Of a stretch of DNA of 64,000 nt, positions 32,185 to 43,439 are shown piece after piece (within the stretch, counting starts at the first letter, position 1; every line of letters starts with the position of its first letter). The notes under the pieces were generated by a model. That model worked only from the letters and a program-made list of their open reading frames with translations. It made no database searches and was not told where the DNA came from. Origin of the DNA: Triticum aestivum. Its lineage: Eukaryota; Streptophyta; Magnoliopsida; Poales; Poaceae. The translations under genes were made by a program, and so were the position numbers. The stretch lies in assembly GCF_018294505.1 (NCBI RefSeq), contig NC_057802.1, positions 549,224,353 to 549,288,352 on the forward strand, in the 5' to 3' direction.

Positions 32185-32650
32185 AATTTCATCATCAAAT
32201 GCATGATTAGAAAACTCAAATTCAACTACAAGATGATTTGATTAAGCATATATGGGCTCACCTTGGCAACCAATAGATATATCGGCTATTTGTTCTTTCA
32301 ATGCATTTGCGATGAAATAAATTTTATTTGGTTTGTAAACTATGATAACTTTTTATGAGATATTTGTATTTGGTTGAATTATGTGATTTTTTGCATTTTT
32401 TTGTTATGTATGCAAAAAGGAATAATAACCGCATAATAGCCGCGCGGACGAAAATTTGTCGGCGCCTTGTACGCATGGACAAAAAGCAAAAAAGAAGTCC
32501 GCGTCCATTTGCATCGGCACGTCGGAGTTGCTCTAAGGTTGTCTTCCACGCCTGTTCTTTCTGATTACGGTCATGCTCGGCATGTGGTCGCCGCGGAGAG
32601 ATCGCAGCCGTAATCTTCCAAGCAGTTTCGTACTGCATCTGGCTGCTAGC
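32185..32650. repeat. Tandem duplicate of the Harbinger right end and its flank
   Basis: Repeats 31043-31755: CAATTTCATCATCAAATGC, then TTTGGTTTGTAAACTATGA, then GGAGTTGCTCTAAGG and the array flank to CTGGCTGCT. It lacks the transposase and the internal MITE. It therefore arose by duplication of a segment already containing the Harbinger insertion. Confidence 0.85.
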
Positions 32651-32824
32651 AGTGGCGGATCTAGAATTTGACCAACGTAAGGGCAACATTACAAAGGGTA
32701 GTAGTTTTTTTGGTCACATTCGAACCACTCTTGGTCATATTTCTTTTTATAGAGAAATAGAGGAAGCCATACAAGGATTTAGTCAGGCCTATTCATACAC
32801 TACCTAAACAAGAAAGTTAGATTC

Positions 32825-32854
32825 GGGCGCGCTCTACCACTGAGCTAATAGCCC
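32825..32854 (-). pseudogene. trnI-GAU: Plastid trnI-GAU 5' exon fragment
   Basis: The minus strand reads GGGCTATTAGCTCAGTGGTA followed by GAGCGCGCCC, the first 30 nt of the plastid tRNA-Ile(GAU) gene including the D-arm. Sequence just upstream (GGGAGGCCCGCGCGAC) resembles the plastid rrn16-trnI spacer end. The anticodon and 3' half are absent, so it is a transferred fragment and not a working tRNA. Confidence 0.7.
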
Positions 32855-32869
32855 GTCGCGCGGGCCTCC

Positions 32870-33275
<406 letters not shown>

Positions 33276-33659
33276 CTACGCCTAACTCAAGATCTAGGAA
33301 ATGCTTAGTAAGGCATTGCAACTCACTGATGGTTTGCAAATAGTTAATAAAGTACTAAATATACATATGAATGCATTAGTAAAAAAAGTTCTGCAAATTG
33401 TATGTGGGGGCCATGGCCCCCACCACCCCACCCCTAGATCCGCCACCGAAGCGGAAAATTGCGCTGTTCCGTCTCGTACCGACGGATCTCCTGCCGTCCA
33501 TTGCGTTTTAAAGATTGATGCAGCACTGTGTAGTATAAAAAATAAAGCATTCTGTTCTCGGAAATACATAGCTATACAGCATGCAAACATGATACACAGG
33601 TCCCATCAAAGTCAGCTTTTTGTCAGATGACACAACGTCTTCCATGCATGTGTTATCCA

Positions 33660-33677
33660 TCCCCCCCTCTCTCTCTA

Positions 33678-33721
<44 letters not shown>

Positions 33722-33732
33722 TCTCTCTCTCA
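33660..33732. repeat. (CT)n microsatellite
   Basis: A nearly perfect CT tract of about 70 bp. The Ser/Leu-rich frame over it is an artefact. Confidence 0.95.
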
Positions 33733-34865
33733 AACTAATGCATACATTTATTTCACCTTTGCTAACTTAAAATCATTCATATCTCTTAAACCAAACTTCC
33801 GATTTCAAAACTATTTATATATTTGAAATCATGTCACAAAGATCTTTAAAACAAGACCGATTTTCGATACATTTTAAAGAAGTTAAAATTCATGAAACAC
33901 ATTTCACATATTTCACCCGCTTAAAACCTTATGAATAAAATGATTTCAATCAGTTTCACAAAATCACATTTCAGTTTTGTGTTGTTTTTCACATTCAGAA
34001 CTTGAATTTCACTTTCCACGGGCTTGTTTCACAAAAAACACATGCATTTCAATTGCACATGTTTGAAATAACATGTTTCACTCTTCTGAAATAAACTGTT
34101 ACACATTGGTAATAATCAGTTTCACAAGTTAACTTTTCGGTTTCATATTATTTTTCACTTTCAGAACATACATTTCACTTTCCACTTACTTGTTTCATAA
34201 AAACACATATATTTCAATTGCACATTTTTTTAAAAGATGATGTTTCACTTTTTTGAAATAAATTGTTACACGTTTCAAAAAAATGTTATGAAAAATAACT
34301 TATTTTACTCTTTTGAAATAAAAATGTTACATACTTCCAAATGATTAGTTTCTCAAGGTGTCATTTGAGTTTAATAGGTTTATGTGAAAAGTGTTATTTT
34401 CACATATGTCTAGTGAAATAGGTTTGTTTCAGATTTTTATAGTGAAATGTGTTTATTTCACATATGAAATGTGAAACGTTGAAAATTAAATGTGTTTAAA
34501 ATGTAACCAAAATTGGTCTAGTTTTAAAGTTCTTGACGCCAGGAGTCCAAATATATAAAAGTTTCATAAACGAGTCTATAGTTTAAAAGATATGGTTGAT
34601 TTAAATTCTCTAAGAGGAAATAAATTCTATGGATTTGTTCTGCAGGTAGAGTGAGAAGAGAAACTTGCATGTGTGTCGTCCCTGTCAAAAGGTGTACTTT
34701 GGGGTCCATTATGCTGCCACTGATTTGACTAAAAATAAAGATACAAGAAATATACCTGTGCTATACATTTAGGTGGGCCATACATTTTTACGAATCTTAG
34801 AACAAGTGGATGGCCCTAGACCTAACGGCACATCACGTAAACACTCAAGATGACTTTGCGGATCC
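33733..34865. repeat. AT-rich repeat region with 166-bp tandem duplication
   Basis: Rich in TTTCAC and GAAATA words. A 166-bp unit starting CAGTTTCACAA repeats at 33951 and 34117. The part 34511-34640 (TTGACGCCAGGAGTCC, ACGAGTCTATAGTTTAAAAGA) resembles 44050-44125 in a related transposon-like region. No coding content recognised. Confidence 0.6.
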
Positions 34866-35756
34866 GGCACTTGCTGCTGGTAAATGCGTTTGACGACGAT
34901 GAGGAAAATGATTGTACACTCAAGGTGCTTGTACGTCGTGCGGCCATTCGGGAGGTCCTGCTGAACATTATATTGCCCTATCATCACGTTTATTTGTTGA
35001 CAATAATTATAGAGCATGTGCCTTCCATTCCATCAATGCGATGCTTGGATGATCTTTGACCACCTGGCTGGAGTCAGCCATCCTCTGGAACATCGCTCTT
35101 CATTAACATTACACTGGCAGCTCCCACCGTGCCAGTCACATAGTTTGCAAATCACAGGCCCTTTAACAAGATGCAGATAAAATTCAACACCTCTCAGTTC
35201 TCATGTCAGTTTGGGCTTCATTAATTTAGCCGGGCGCTGCTTATCGTGCCTTTCTTCCAAAACTTCTCATGTCAACAAAGTGCTAGCTAGTGGACACACA
35301 TATGAGTCATTTTTTCATCACCATCTCTACTTCTAGCTGGGAGCAAAACTAGGGAAAATAATAACAGTCACCTCACAAGCTGATCTCAAATAACTTCCCT
35401 GTTGTATCAGCACCTTCTTCGGCTGAAATGTTCCCTTCTCAACCAGGCAATCTTTTTTACCCAGCCAGGACATCAACGACCTTTTTTAACAGCAAGCTTT
35501 AGAATCAGCTGACCATCCCAACAATCAAATCATCAGATGAACGATCATCAGTTCATAGTTGCTTCAGTTGTGGAGCATACATAGTCGCCGCTTCAAATAC
35601 ACATACAGAGAAGAGTTACAAATGCATACTTGGACACATGTTCGCCACACCTAAATTTAGGCTGTAGGTCCACGACTTGACTGCCTATTTACAGCTTGTT
35701 ACATTCACAACTATTCGACAAAGTTTATCCAAGGGTGTCGTGAATTGAAATAAAAC
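34866..35756. other. 3' flank of DUF6598 copy 2
   Basis: Resumes array homology after the insertions (TGCTGCTGGTAAATGCG). It is colinear with 21190-22415 but without the Stowaway MITE. The plus-strand frame 34850-35059 (NAFDDDEENDCTLKVLVRRA) is the longest version of an unidentified coding-like fragment. Confidence 0.65.
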
Positions 35757-38521
35757 CTAGAACCCCTCGGGCAATGGCGACCAGGTCACCTTTACTGACA
35801 TTAATGCAATGTTGCCAGCATTGAAGAAACAATCATGTTCAGCGGAACTGGATCGCTTCGGGGCAACCTTGAACTTCAAGTGTATCCAAAAATCTATCAC
35901 CACAGCAACCACAAACCTTTTTAAACTCTGCGCCTCACCAATGGTGCCATCGAAGAGCCGAATTTGTTCATTCAACCCACTGGTAAAACAGTCGAGAGAC
36001 AGATTGAAACTGCTTTGCACTTCTGATATGGCAACTTCTACAGTTGCCTCAACTGCATTTTCAAGATTTGAAAAAGTTATGTCAACAGCACCACAATCAC
36101 CATGGATGCGACCCGTGAACACACTACGATTCCGCATGCCCATGTTGCCTAGAATTGATACCCCATCGATCAGCTGTAGATCATGATTTTCTGGTTCAGC
36201 AGTCTTGATCCTCATGTCGTATTCGATTAAAATACCACCCAGAAAATCAATCCCTCGCTTGGGGCCAGTCAAGTTGATGAGAGAACCCTACAAAGTAATT
36301 ACGGAGTATAAGTTATTAGTAGCTCTTTCATATAAAAGTAAGAAACATCCTAAACACTTCCCTTATGATGTTTTACTTGTAACAATATTTACATAAAAGG
36401 GATATTTTACAGTTGATGAACAAGCTCTTCATTCTAATGCATTTGAACAGATTAATCACATGGAAGCATCTTTGTTTATGCAAAAGAGATGTAGTTGTAG
36501 CCATGGCACGTTATCGAGAGTACATAATCTCATCGGTTCTATGCATGTGATATTGTGAAATGAAAAATTATTAAGTAACTTTAAGTAAGGACTAAGTCTA
36601 TTTAACTCTCTCAGGGCATCGAGGCTAGTCTATAAAATCGGGTACCTGACCCCGAAGTATTCCATGTTGCCTAAAGCATTCACTAGGGAGATTTAGGAGG
36701 TGGTTTTGCCAATGCATTCCACATGGCACATGCACAAAAATGCACCTAGGGGCGATTTAGACCGTGTTGAATACTTGTAAGAGGTCGAATACCAGGCCAG
36801 TCTATAGAATCGGGTATCTGACCCCGAAGTATTCCATACTGTGTAAATCATTCACTGGGGTCGTTTAGGAGGTGGTTTTGCCCATGTGGTCCACAGGGCA
36901 CATGTGCAAAAATTACCTATAAAACTGCACCTAGGGGCGATTTAGATAGTGTTCAATACTTTTAAGAGGTGGAATATACCAGGCTTAAGTAGGTGAACCT
37001 CAATACTCCGGAGAGTTAGGTAGACCTGTTCATTGAAATAATTGCTTATAAGTATAGAAGTGCACCTGCTCCACAATGATGGGACCATCCCTGCTAAATT
37101 TGACGACATAATTAAGGCATCGATCCAGATTATCCCGCAGTGCTATGTATCCATACAACGCTATTGGCCCATCCATAGCAATTTTAGCCAACTTTATTGA
37201 TACAATTTGTAACATGCGAGTAGGTCCATGCCGCATGCAAGTGCCATCGAGGATGATGCAGTTTGAGGGCTCTGTAAACATCATTGCCTCGAAAACAGCT
37301 TCATAAAAAAATACAAGTTATATTGTAATTGGGAATTCATCTACAGTAGTAAATAAATACTTGGCATATAAATGGTAAATATGTCGACTGAAGATTCCAT
37401 GGCCCTATTACAAATATATGTTTACATGCAAGTGGAAACGATCTACGATAAACTACAAAGTCTGATGCCCCGAGAAGTTATAATTTCTTTTGAGGAAAAT
37501 ACAAAGAAAAGGAGAGTAATATGTAACTCACACTTTCACAAAGTTCCTTTGTAGCTCAATCACTTTAGACTTCATGATTTCTTCTTCTTCTGTTTCTCCC
37601 TCCAAGTTCTCTTCTAAGTTTTTTTCTTTCCGATAATAGATAACATCATTATCTTATATATATGTTAGAAAATATTTTCATTTTGATGACTATATGCATA
37701 GTTTGGCCGGGAGCAACTGAACCTGTTTAACACTTAGATAGGATAATTACATGCTAAAAACAATGAAAACTGGTGAAAATATTCCACCTCACAAATTTTC
37801 AACGTAAAACTATGAGAAGCAGAAAATATAAATAACATTATGGAGTGATACAACTTCCAATGAATCACAGCAATGACTAAGACAACGTCTAAAGGCACAC
37901 CCAATTTGCATTAAGGCACAACAGGTAGCTGTCTCCTACTTTAATTTGCTTAACACCTAGCAAATTAAACCCCCGAGTACCCTTTGACGAGATTTCCTTT
38001 TCCTAGCGGCAATGCACAAGCATTCAACTAGTGAAAGCAAACAAAGTAAAGAAAAAATAAACTCAAGATTTCAGCAGAGAATATATTAGTTAGCCCCGTA
38101 TATATACTTGAAAAATGTTGAAATTAAAAAAGAAGGAAAGAGGTATCGATCACTTACTCTCACTGCGGTCTGCGAAACTTCGTCTTGCCCTTGAATGCGT
38201 GCACTTGTATATAGAACCATCACGGTGCCTCCTCTTGAGATATACATCTAGAGGGAACACGCCGTCGAAGGGGCATGGAGCCTTCAGTGCGTCCAACCTC
38301 TCATATTCTTCGCCGTCACTGACCGTGGTTCCTTCCTCACGACCAGCACCTGTAACCTCGCCATAACAAGCAATGAACTCGCTTGTTGTGCTCCTCGTCC
38401 CCATGTTGTTCATGCCTGCTTGGGTGTCGGCAGAGTGGTCGTTGGCAGAGGTGATGTTCAGCCGCGTGTCTGGTTTACCAGAGTCATCGCCTTCTGCTTC
38501 CTCCCTGCTGCCGCTGGCCAT
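35757..38521 (-). CDS. DUF6598-domain protein, copy 2 (intact, three exons)
   Basis: Exon 1 is 38521-38158 (364 nt, donor GTAAGT). Exon 2 is 37298-37066 (233 nt, acceptor ATGAAG, donor GTGCAC). Exon 3 is 36287-35757 (531 nt, acceptor TTTGTAG). The 1,128-nt total is divisible by three and predicts 375 aa. Residues 1-121 are polar and acidic (MASGSREEAEGDDSGKPD) without a signal peptide or membrane segment. The DUF6598 domain follows from about residue 120: FEAMMFTEPSNC, CMRHGPTRMLQI, LYGYIALRDNLD, FSRDGPIIVEQ, then IEYDMRIK, DLQLIDGVSILG, AVEATVEVAISE. The C terminus (ALMSVKVTWSPLPEGF) is about 14 residues shorter than in copies 1 and 3 through an in-frame deletion. Biochemical role unknown. 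It is the only array member with all splice sites, and is probably nuclear or cytosolic by lack of targeting signals. Confidence 0.8.
36625..36990. repeat. Two tandem ~200-bp units in intron 2 of copy 2
   Basis: Colinear with the pair in copy 1: CTAGTCTATAAAATCGGGTA and CCAGTCTATAGAATCGGGTA, each with TGCACCTAGGGGCGATTTA. Confidence 0.8.
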
Positions 38522-38755
38522 GTTCTGAAATCCAAGAGGAAACCTATCACAAAATTAGAACGTGCAAGGCCTTTGTCAGCACCCGACACAAATAAGATGA
38601 TACCATCGATCGATCAGCCAGTATTGAAACAGGAATGCAATATATATAAACCAAGGTCTGAAATCAATTTTAAATTTTCTTTGTTGTGGGAGTCAGAAAC
38701 CAATTCTGGTCGCGATCCAGATCCAAAACTATGGCACAAGAAGAAGGAAACATAC

Positions 38756-39040
38756 CTGGAAAGACGACCGGCGGGTGGACTGGGAGGCTCGTAAACTGGT
38801 CGCGCGAGCGACGTTGGCCACCAGCGAGGCGGAGCAGAGGCCATGAAAGAGACAGGTGGTCGCGAGAGGCGGTGCATTGGGGCAGGAGAAGCGGCAATGT
38901 CGTCGGAGGAGACGAGGAATCGGGCGGAAGATTCGCGCCTGAGCGCGCGGCGCCGGCTGGATTGGCGGCGGAGGGCTGAGGCTCGATCGTTCCCGCGGGC
39001 CGCGGCGAAGCAAAATCCCGCAAAATCTGTTCAGCGTCGG
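38756..39040 (-). promoter_or_regulatory. Leader exon of DUF6598 copy 2 with overlapping upstream ORF
   Basis: The exon ends at 38756 before donor GTATGTTTCC. The matching acceptor GGATTTCAG lies three bases before the main ATG. An upstream ORF starts at ATG 38877 (MHRLSRPPVSFMASAPPRWW). After splicing it would continue about 21 codons past the main ATG in another frame before stopping. Such an overlapping uORF would be expected to reduce main-ORF translation. Transcript structure is inferred from splice consensus and conservation among three copies. Confidence 0.5.
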
Positions 39041-39177
39041 ACGCGATTTGGCAATTTTGGCTTACCGCGCGCAGCAGCAGCAGGTCGCCGGATCAGCAAC
39101 CCGCAGCCCTCCTTCCGATTTGTATCGTACGTTCAGAATTAACTTGTTCAGTTATGAAAACCCCACAGGTCCACAAC

Positions 39178-39307
39178 CACTGAAAAAAAAAATAGCGCTA
39201 TAGCGGTTTGAGAATTCTCTCGCTAAATAGATCAGTGTACAAAAGCTTGCTAATAGCATATTTTTAGGTCGGCGCTATTTTGCTATAGCGCGCTATTTTT
39301 TTTCATT
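39178..39307. mobile_element. Mutator-type MITE with 9-bp target duplication
   Basis: A 130-bp insert with ends CACTGAAAAAAAAAATAGCG and (inverted) AATGAAAAAAAATAGCGCGC, flanked by the 9-bp direct repeat GTCCACAAC (39169-39177 and 39308-39316). The homologous site upstream of copy 1 (near 25755) is empty. Confidence 0.9.
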
Positions 39308-39327
39308 GTCCACAACTCGACTGCATA

Positions 39328-40125
39328 TGTCGTGGTAATCTCACGTCAGATGCCAGGGGATGCCTTATCATGGGTGGAGCCATGAGGACGTCGTCGGGGT
39401 TCGGAAGCGAGAGTGAGCACGAACTCGGGAAGACACGAGACGTACCCAGGTTCGGGGCTCTCCGGAGAGATAACACCCCTAGTCCTGCTATGATGACTAT
39501 GATCAAGAGTGTACAAGGTTGCTCCTTAAGCTGTTTGGCTAGGGGGGGAAGAAGGGTAGAGCTACCTCTCTTCTCCTTGCTATGGTGAGTGTGTGTGGAA
39601 TGAGGGCTGAACCCTTTGCATGGGTGAGCCCCGGGGGGGTTTATAGGCCAACCCCTCAGGGATACAATGGTAATACGGATAGGTGTAGGACCCGGACGTC
39701 AATGTCTAGGGTCGCTGGGTTCTTCGCCGGGTGCCGAGAACCCGGCCGACACGCTGATTGCCTTTTGCTGTAGCTTCGTACTTGCTGACGAGGGCCGCGT
39801 CATGAGTCGCATGGCTATAGTCCCGTGCCAGGCGGGTAGGTGGCCGCCTGGTCAGCGCGCACGGTAGCCACGCCCCTCCGGGATTGGGGGGAGCAGGTGG
39901 CACTGTTGCTATGCTCCGTCTTGTTGTAGCAGGTGAGTGCAGACTCCGAGAGGAAGGAGAGGCAGGCTACTAGAGGTCGGCCTGCTCCCCAAGCCGTCTT
40001 CTGGGGGCGCGCCGTCTTCTGGGAGCCGGCCGCCTGGTCGCTGGGCTTGAGGGCTTGTGCTAGCCCCAATGTCTTGAAATGTTAAGGGGTGCGGATGAGG
40101 CTACCCGGGGTCTATCTCCCCGACA
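39328..40125 (+). mobile_element. Solo LTR, 798 bp, with 5-bp target duplication
   Basis: Begins TGTCGTGGTAATCTCACG and ends CTCCCCGACA, with TG...CA termini. The direct repeat GCATA flanks it (39323-39327 and 40126-40130). No internal region or second LTR is present, so it is a recombination product of a full LTR element. The orientation is nominal. Confidence 0.85.
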
Positions 40126-42321
40126 GCATAACTGACAGTTTCTTGCATATACAGCTATTGACAAAGTTTATTCAGGGATGTGATGAACTGGAACAAAGAC
40201 TAGTGCCCCTTAGGCAACGACGACCAGGTCATCTTCACTGAGATTAACGCAAAATTAGTCTTTATCTTTTGAGCATTAGACCCGTGGTTGCTAGCATTGA
40301 AGGAACAATCATGTTCGGCGGAACCGGATGACTCCTGGCCAATCTTCAACTTCAGGTGTATCCAAGAACCTGCCACTACAGCAACAACATACCTTTTTAA
40401 GCCTTGCGCCTCACCAATGGGGCCATTGAAGAGATAGATTTGTTCATTCAAAGCACTGGTAAAACAACCGAGAGACAGATCGAAATTGCTTTGCACTTTT
40501 GATATGGCAACTTCTATAGTCGCCTCAACTGCATCTTCAAGACCTGAAAAAGTTAGGTCAATTGCGCCGCACTCCCCATGGATGCGATTTGTGAACGCAT
40601 GACGATTCCGTAAGCCCATGTGGCCTATCATTGATGCACCATCGATCAACTGTAGATCATGATTTTCTTGTTCACCACTTTTGATCCTCATGTCATATTC
40701 GATTAGAACATCACCCAAAAAATCAATCCCTCGCTTGAGGCCGCCAACGTTGATGAGAGAACCCTACAGAGTTATTATTATATAGTAGTTCTTAGTAATA
40801 AAAGTGAGAAACATCTAAAGCTAACGCTTCCCTTATGATGTTTTACTTGTAACAATATTTACAGATAAGGGATATTTCACAATTGATGAACAATCTCTTT
40901 ATTCTGCTGCTTTTGGACAGATTAAGGAGATGACAGTATCTTTAATGATGGAAAAGAAAAGAAGTGGCTGTAGCATGTGATCGAGAGTATGGAATATCCA
41001 ATCTCATCCATTCTATGCTTGTGACACTGTGAACCGAAAAAATAAGTAATTTTAAGTAAGGAATAAGTCTATTCAACTCCCTCTGGGCATCCAGCGAGGT
41101 TTGTCTATAAAATCAAATATCTGACTTCAAAGTATTCCATACTACCTAAATCATTAACTGAGGTGGTTTAGGAGCTGGTTTTGTCCATGTGATCCACATG
41201 GGCAAAACCTACCACTAAAACTTTACTCAGGGATGATTTAGATGGTGTTGACTACTTTCAAGGGGTTGGATACCTGGCTTTATACTTGATTGGTTAGCTA
41301 GACTTATTCATTGAAAAACTGCAGATAAGTATTTAAGTGCACCTGCTCAACGATGATGGGATCATCCCTGCTAAACTTAATGACATAATTAAGCAACGGA
41401 TCCAGATTATCCCGCACTGCTATGTATCCATACAACGCTACTGGCCCACCATCCACATCAATTTTAGACAACATTATTGATAAAATTTGGAACATGTGAC
41501 TAGGTGCATGCCGGATGCAAGTTCCATCGAGGATGAAGCAATTTGAGGGCTCTGTAAACATCTTTGCCTCGAAAACAGCTTCATAAGAAAATACAAGTTA
41601 TATTATAAATCAAAATTCATGTACTAAATAAATACTTGCCATACAAAAACTAATGGTGCTTGCAGGATTCCATGGCCCCATTGAATGTTTTTGTTTATAG
41701 CTATGTGGAAACTATTTATGTTGTACTAGACATTCTGATCCCCTGAAAAGTTATTTTTTTTAGGACAACACAAAGAAAAGGCGATGATACGTAATCACCT
41801 CATAATGGAAAGGCCCGCTTCTAAAAAATATCTGCTTATGTTTCTCTTTCCACAAATCTTCTTTCAAGTTGATTTTTTCTTTCCAGTAGTAGATGGCAAC
41901 ATTGCCTTATGTTTATAAAACATTTTCATAAATTTACATGACTACTTCCATAGGTTAAGAACAACTAAACCTGTTTACTAAGGATATACAGTTACATGCT
42001 TAAATTGTTGAAAAGTTATGAAGATATTCCGTCTGACAAATTTTCAATGTAAAACTTATGAGCAGAAAAGATAAATATCATTATGGAGTGGTATAATGTC
42101 GAATGAATTGCAGAAATTACTAAGAGGTTAGTAAATCAGCAATAGTGTCATTGCCCATAAGACTCTAATTCTAGGTTCCTCCTAATTTTTCTATAATCAA
42201 CATGTTTTTTTCTTTTCATTTTGGATTTTAAAACATATACGTAAAACACAATCTACTAAATTAATTCTTTGGTCTCAATTTCGCCTACTAGTATTTATAA
42301 TACTTCAGGAGCTAATGAAAG

Positions 42322-42428
42322 AGGAAATCTCGTCAAAGGGGGCGAATTTGTTAGGTGTTAAGCAAAAGTAGGAGAGAGTTAACTGTCATGCCTTAAATCA
42401 AACTGGGCGTGCCTTTAGACGTTGTCTC
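42322..42428 (-). repeat. Inverted intron segment in DUF6598 copy 3
   Basis: About 107 bp here is the reverse complement of intron 1 sequence in copy 1 (about 24512-24633) and copy 2 (about 37885-38002). Landmarks are GGAAATCTCGTCAAAGGG, TTAGGTGTTAAGCAAA and CCTTTAGACGTTGTCTC. The flanking parts are in normal orientation. Confidence 0.8.
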
Positions 42429-42532
42429 CAAAAGGAACTCGAGTTTTTGACGCGATTGCCGAGGAATTGAGAGAATTGAATTTTACCAAAATAGTTTATA
42501 CGAGAGAGAGAACAAAAAGGGGGGAGGGGGTT

Positions 42533-42553
42533 GGGGGGGGGGGGGGGGGGGGG
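42533..42553. repeat. Poly-G tract (21 G)
   Basis: A 21-base G run within a purine-rich stretch (42501-42556) in intron 1 of copy 3. Confidence 0.95.
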
Positions 42554-43070
42554 AGGTATCGATCAGTTACTCTCACTGCGGTCTGCAATGCGACATTGTT
42601 GTCCATGGATGTGTGCACTTGTATATAGAACCATCACGGTGCCTGCTTTTCGGAAATACATCCAAAGGGAGCACACCTCTCCATAACAAGCAATGAACTC
42701 CCCTGTTGGGCTCCTCGTCTCGATGGTGTTCGTGTCTGGTTTACCAGTATCATGGCCTTGTACTTCACTGCTGCTGGCCCTGTTCCGAAATCAAAGAGAG
42801 GAAATCTATCACTAAATTAGAACGTGGTACAAAGCCAGCTTCAGAATCCAGTACCAATAAGATGCCATCGTTGGTCAGTCGGTACTAAAACGGGAATGTA
42901 ATATGAACCCAAGTTCCAAGGCTGAAATCGATTTTTAATTTTTCGGCCTTTTTCTCTCCTGTGGGTGCCAAGCTGCTAAATAAGAATCCAAATTCTTTTA
43001 TATTATATAAAAATCCAATTTTGGTCGCAGTCCAGATCCAAAATTATTCCATGAGAAGAATAAAACATAC

Positions 43071-43350
43071 CTGGAAACACGACGGACATGTGGACTGGGA
43101 GGCTCGTAAACTCGTCGCACAAACGCTGGTGGCCACCCGCGAGGCGGAGCAGAGGCCATGGAAGAGAGAAGTGGTCGCGAGAGGCGGTGCATTGGGGCAG
43201 GACGAGTGGCAACGTCCGTCAGGCCGTCGGAGAAGAGGAAGAATCGAGCACAAGATTTGCATCTAGCGTGCGGCAGCGCCGAATAGTGCTGGATTGGCGG
43301 CGGCGGGTCCAGCACAAGATTTGCATCTTGCTCGTTCGCGTGGGAATTAA
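43071..43350 (-). other. Leader exon remnant of DUF6598 copy 3
   Basis: Homologous to the leader exons of copies 1 and 2, with the same donor (TTTCCAG then GTATGTTTT, exon end 43071). The upstream ORF from ATG 43192 (MHRLSRPLLSSMASAPPRGW) is again exactly 122 nt to the donor. A short direct repeat, AGCACAAGATTTGCATCT, occurs at about 43248 and 43311. Confidence 0.55.
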
Positions 43351-43439
43351 ATTCCGCAAAATCTGTTCGGCCATCGGCGGACGCGATTTGGCTTGTCGCG
43401 CGCCCTAGCGGCAGCTCCGTCGATCTGCGGCCCGCAGCT

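Larger units (their letters stand above)
40200..42790 (-). pseudogene. DUF6598-domain gene, copy 3 (exon 1 destroyed)
   Basis: Exon 3 (40763-40200, 188 codons, ending SSLPKGH) and exon 2 (41578-41343, 236 nt, complete to IIVEQ with donor GTGCAC) are open and spliceable. Exon 1 (about 42780-42564) is badly shortened. The start codon position reads AGG in AGGGCCAGC, the exon 1 donor is GTAACT rather than GTAAGT, and the leader acceptor is TTTCGG. Intron 1 carries an inverted segment and a 21-G run. Sequence is the most diverged of the three (ASMIGHMGLRNRHAF), so it is the oldest duplicate or evolves fastest. Confidence 0.75.

Noticed and set aside
32825..32854. Possible functional tRNA gene
   Set aside because: Only the first 30 nt of trnI is present; no anticodon arm, T arm or acceptor 3' strand.
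33620..33826. 68-codon Ser/Leu-rich frame
   Set aside because: Translation of the CT microsatellite.
38670..39142. Alternative long frames over the DUF6598 copy 2 leader exon (94-117 codons, both strands)
   Set aside because: They are not conserved in frame between the three leader exons, unlike the MHRLSRP frame.
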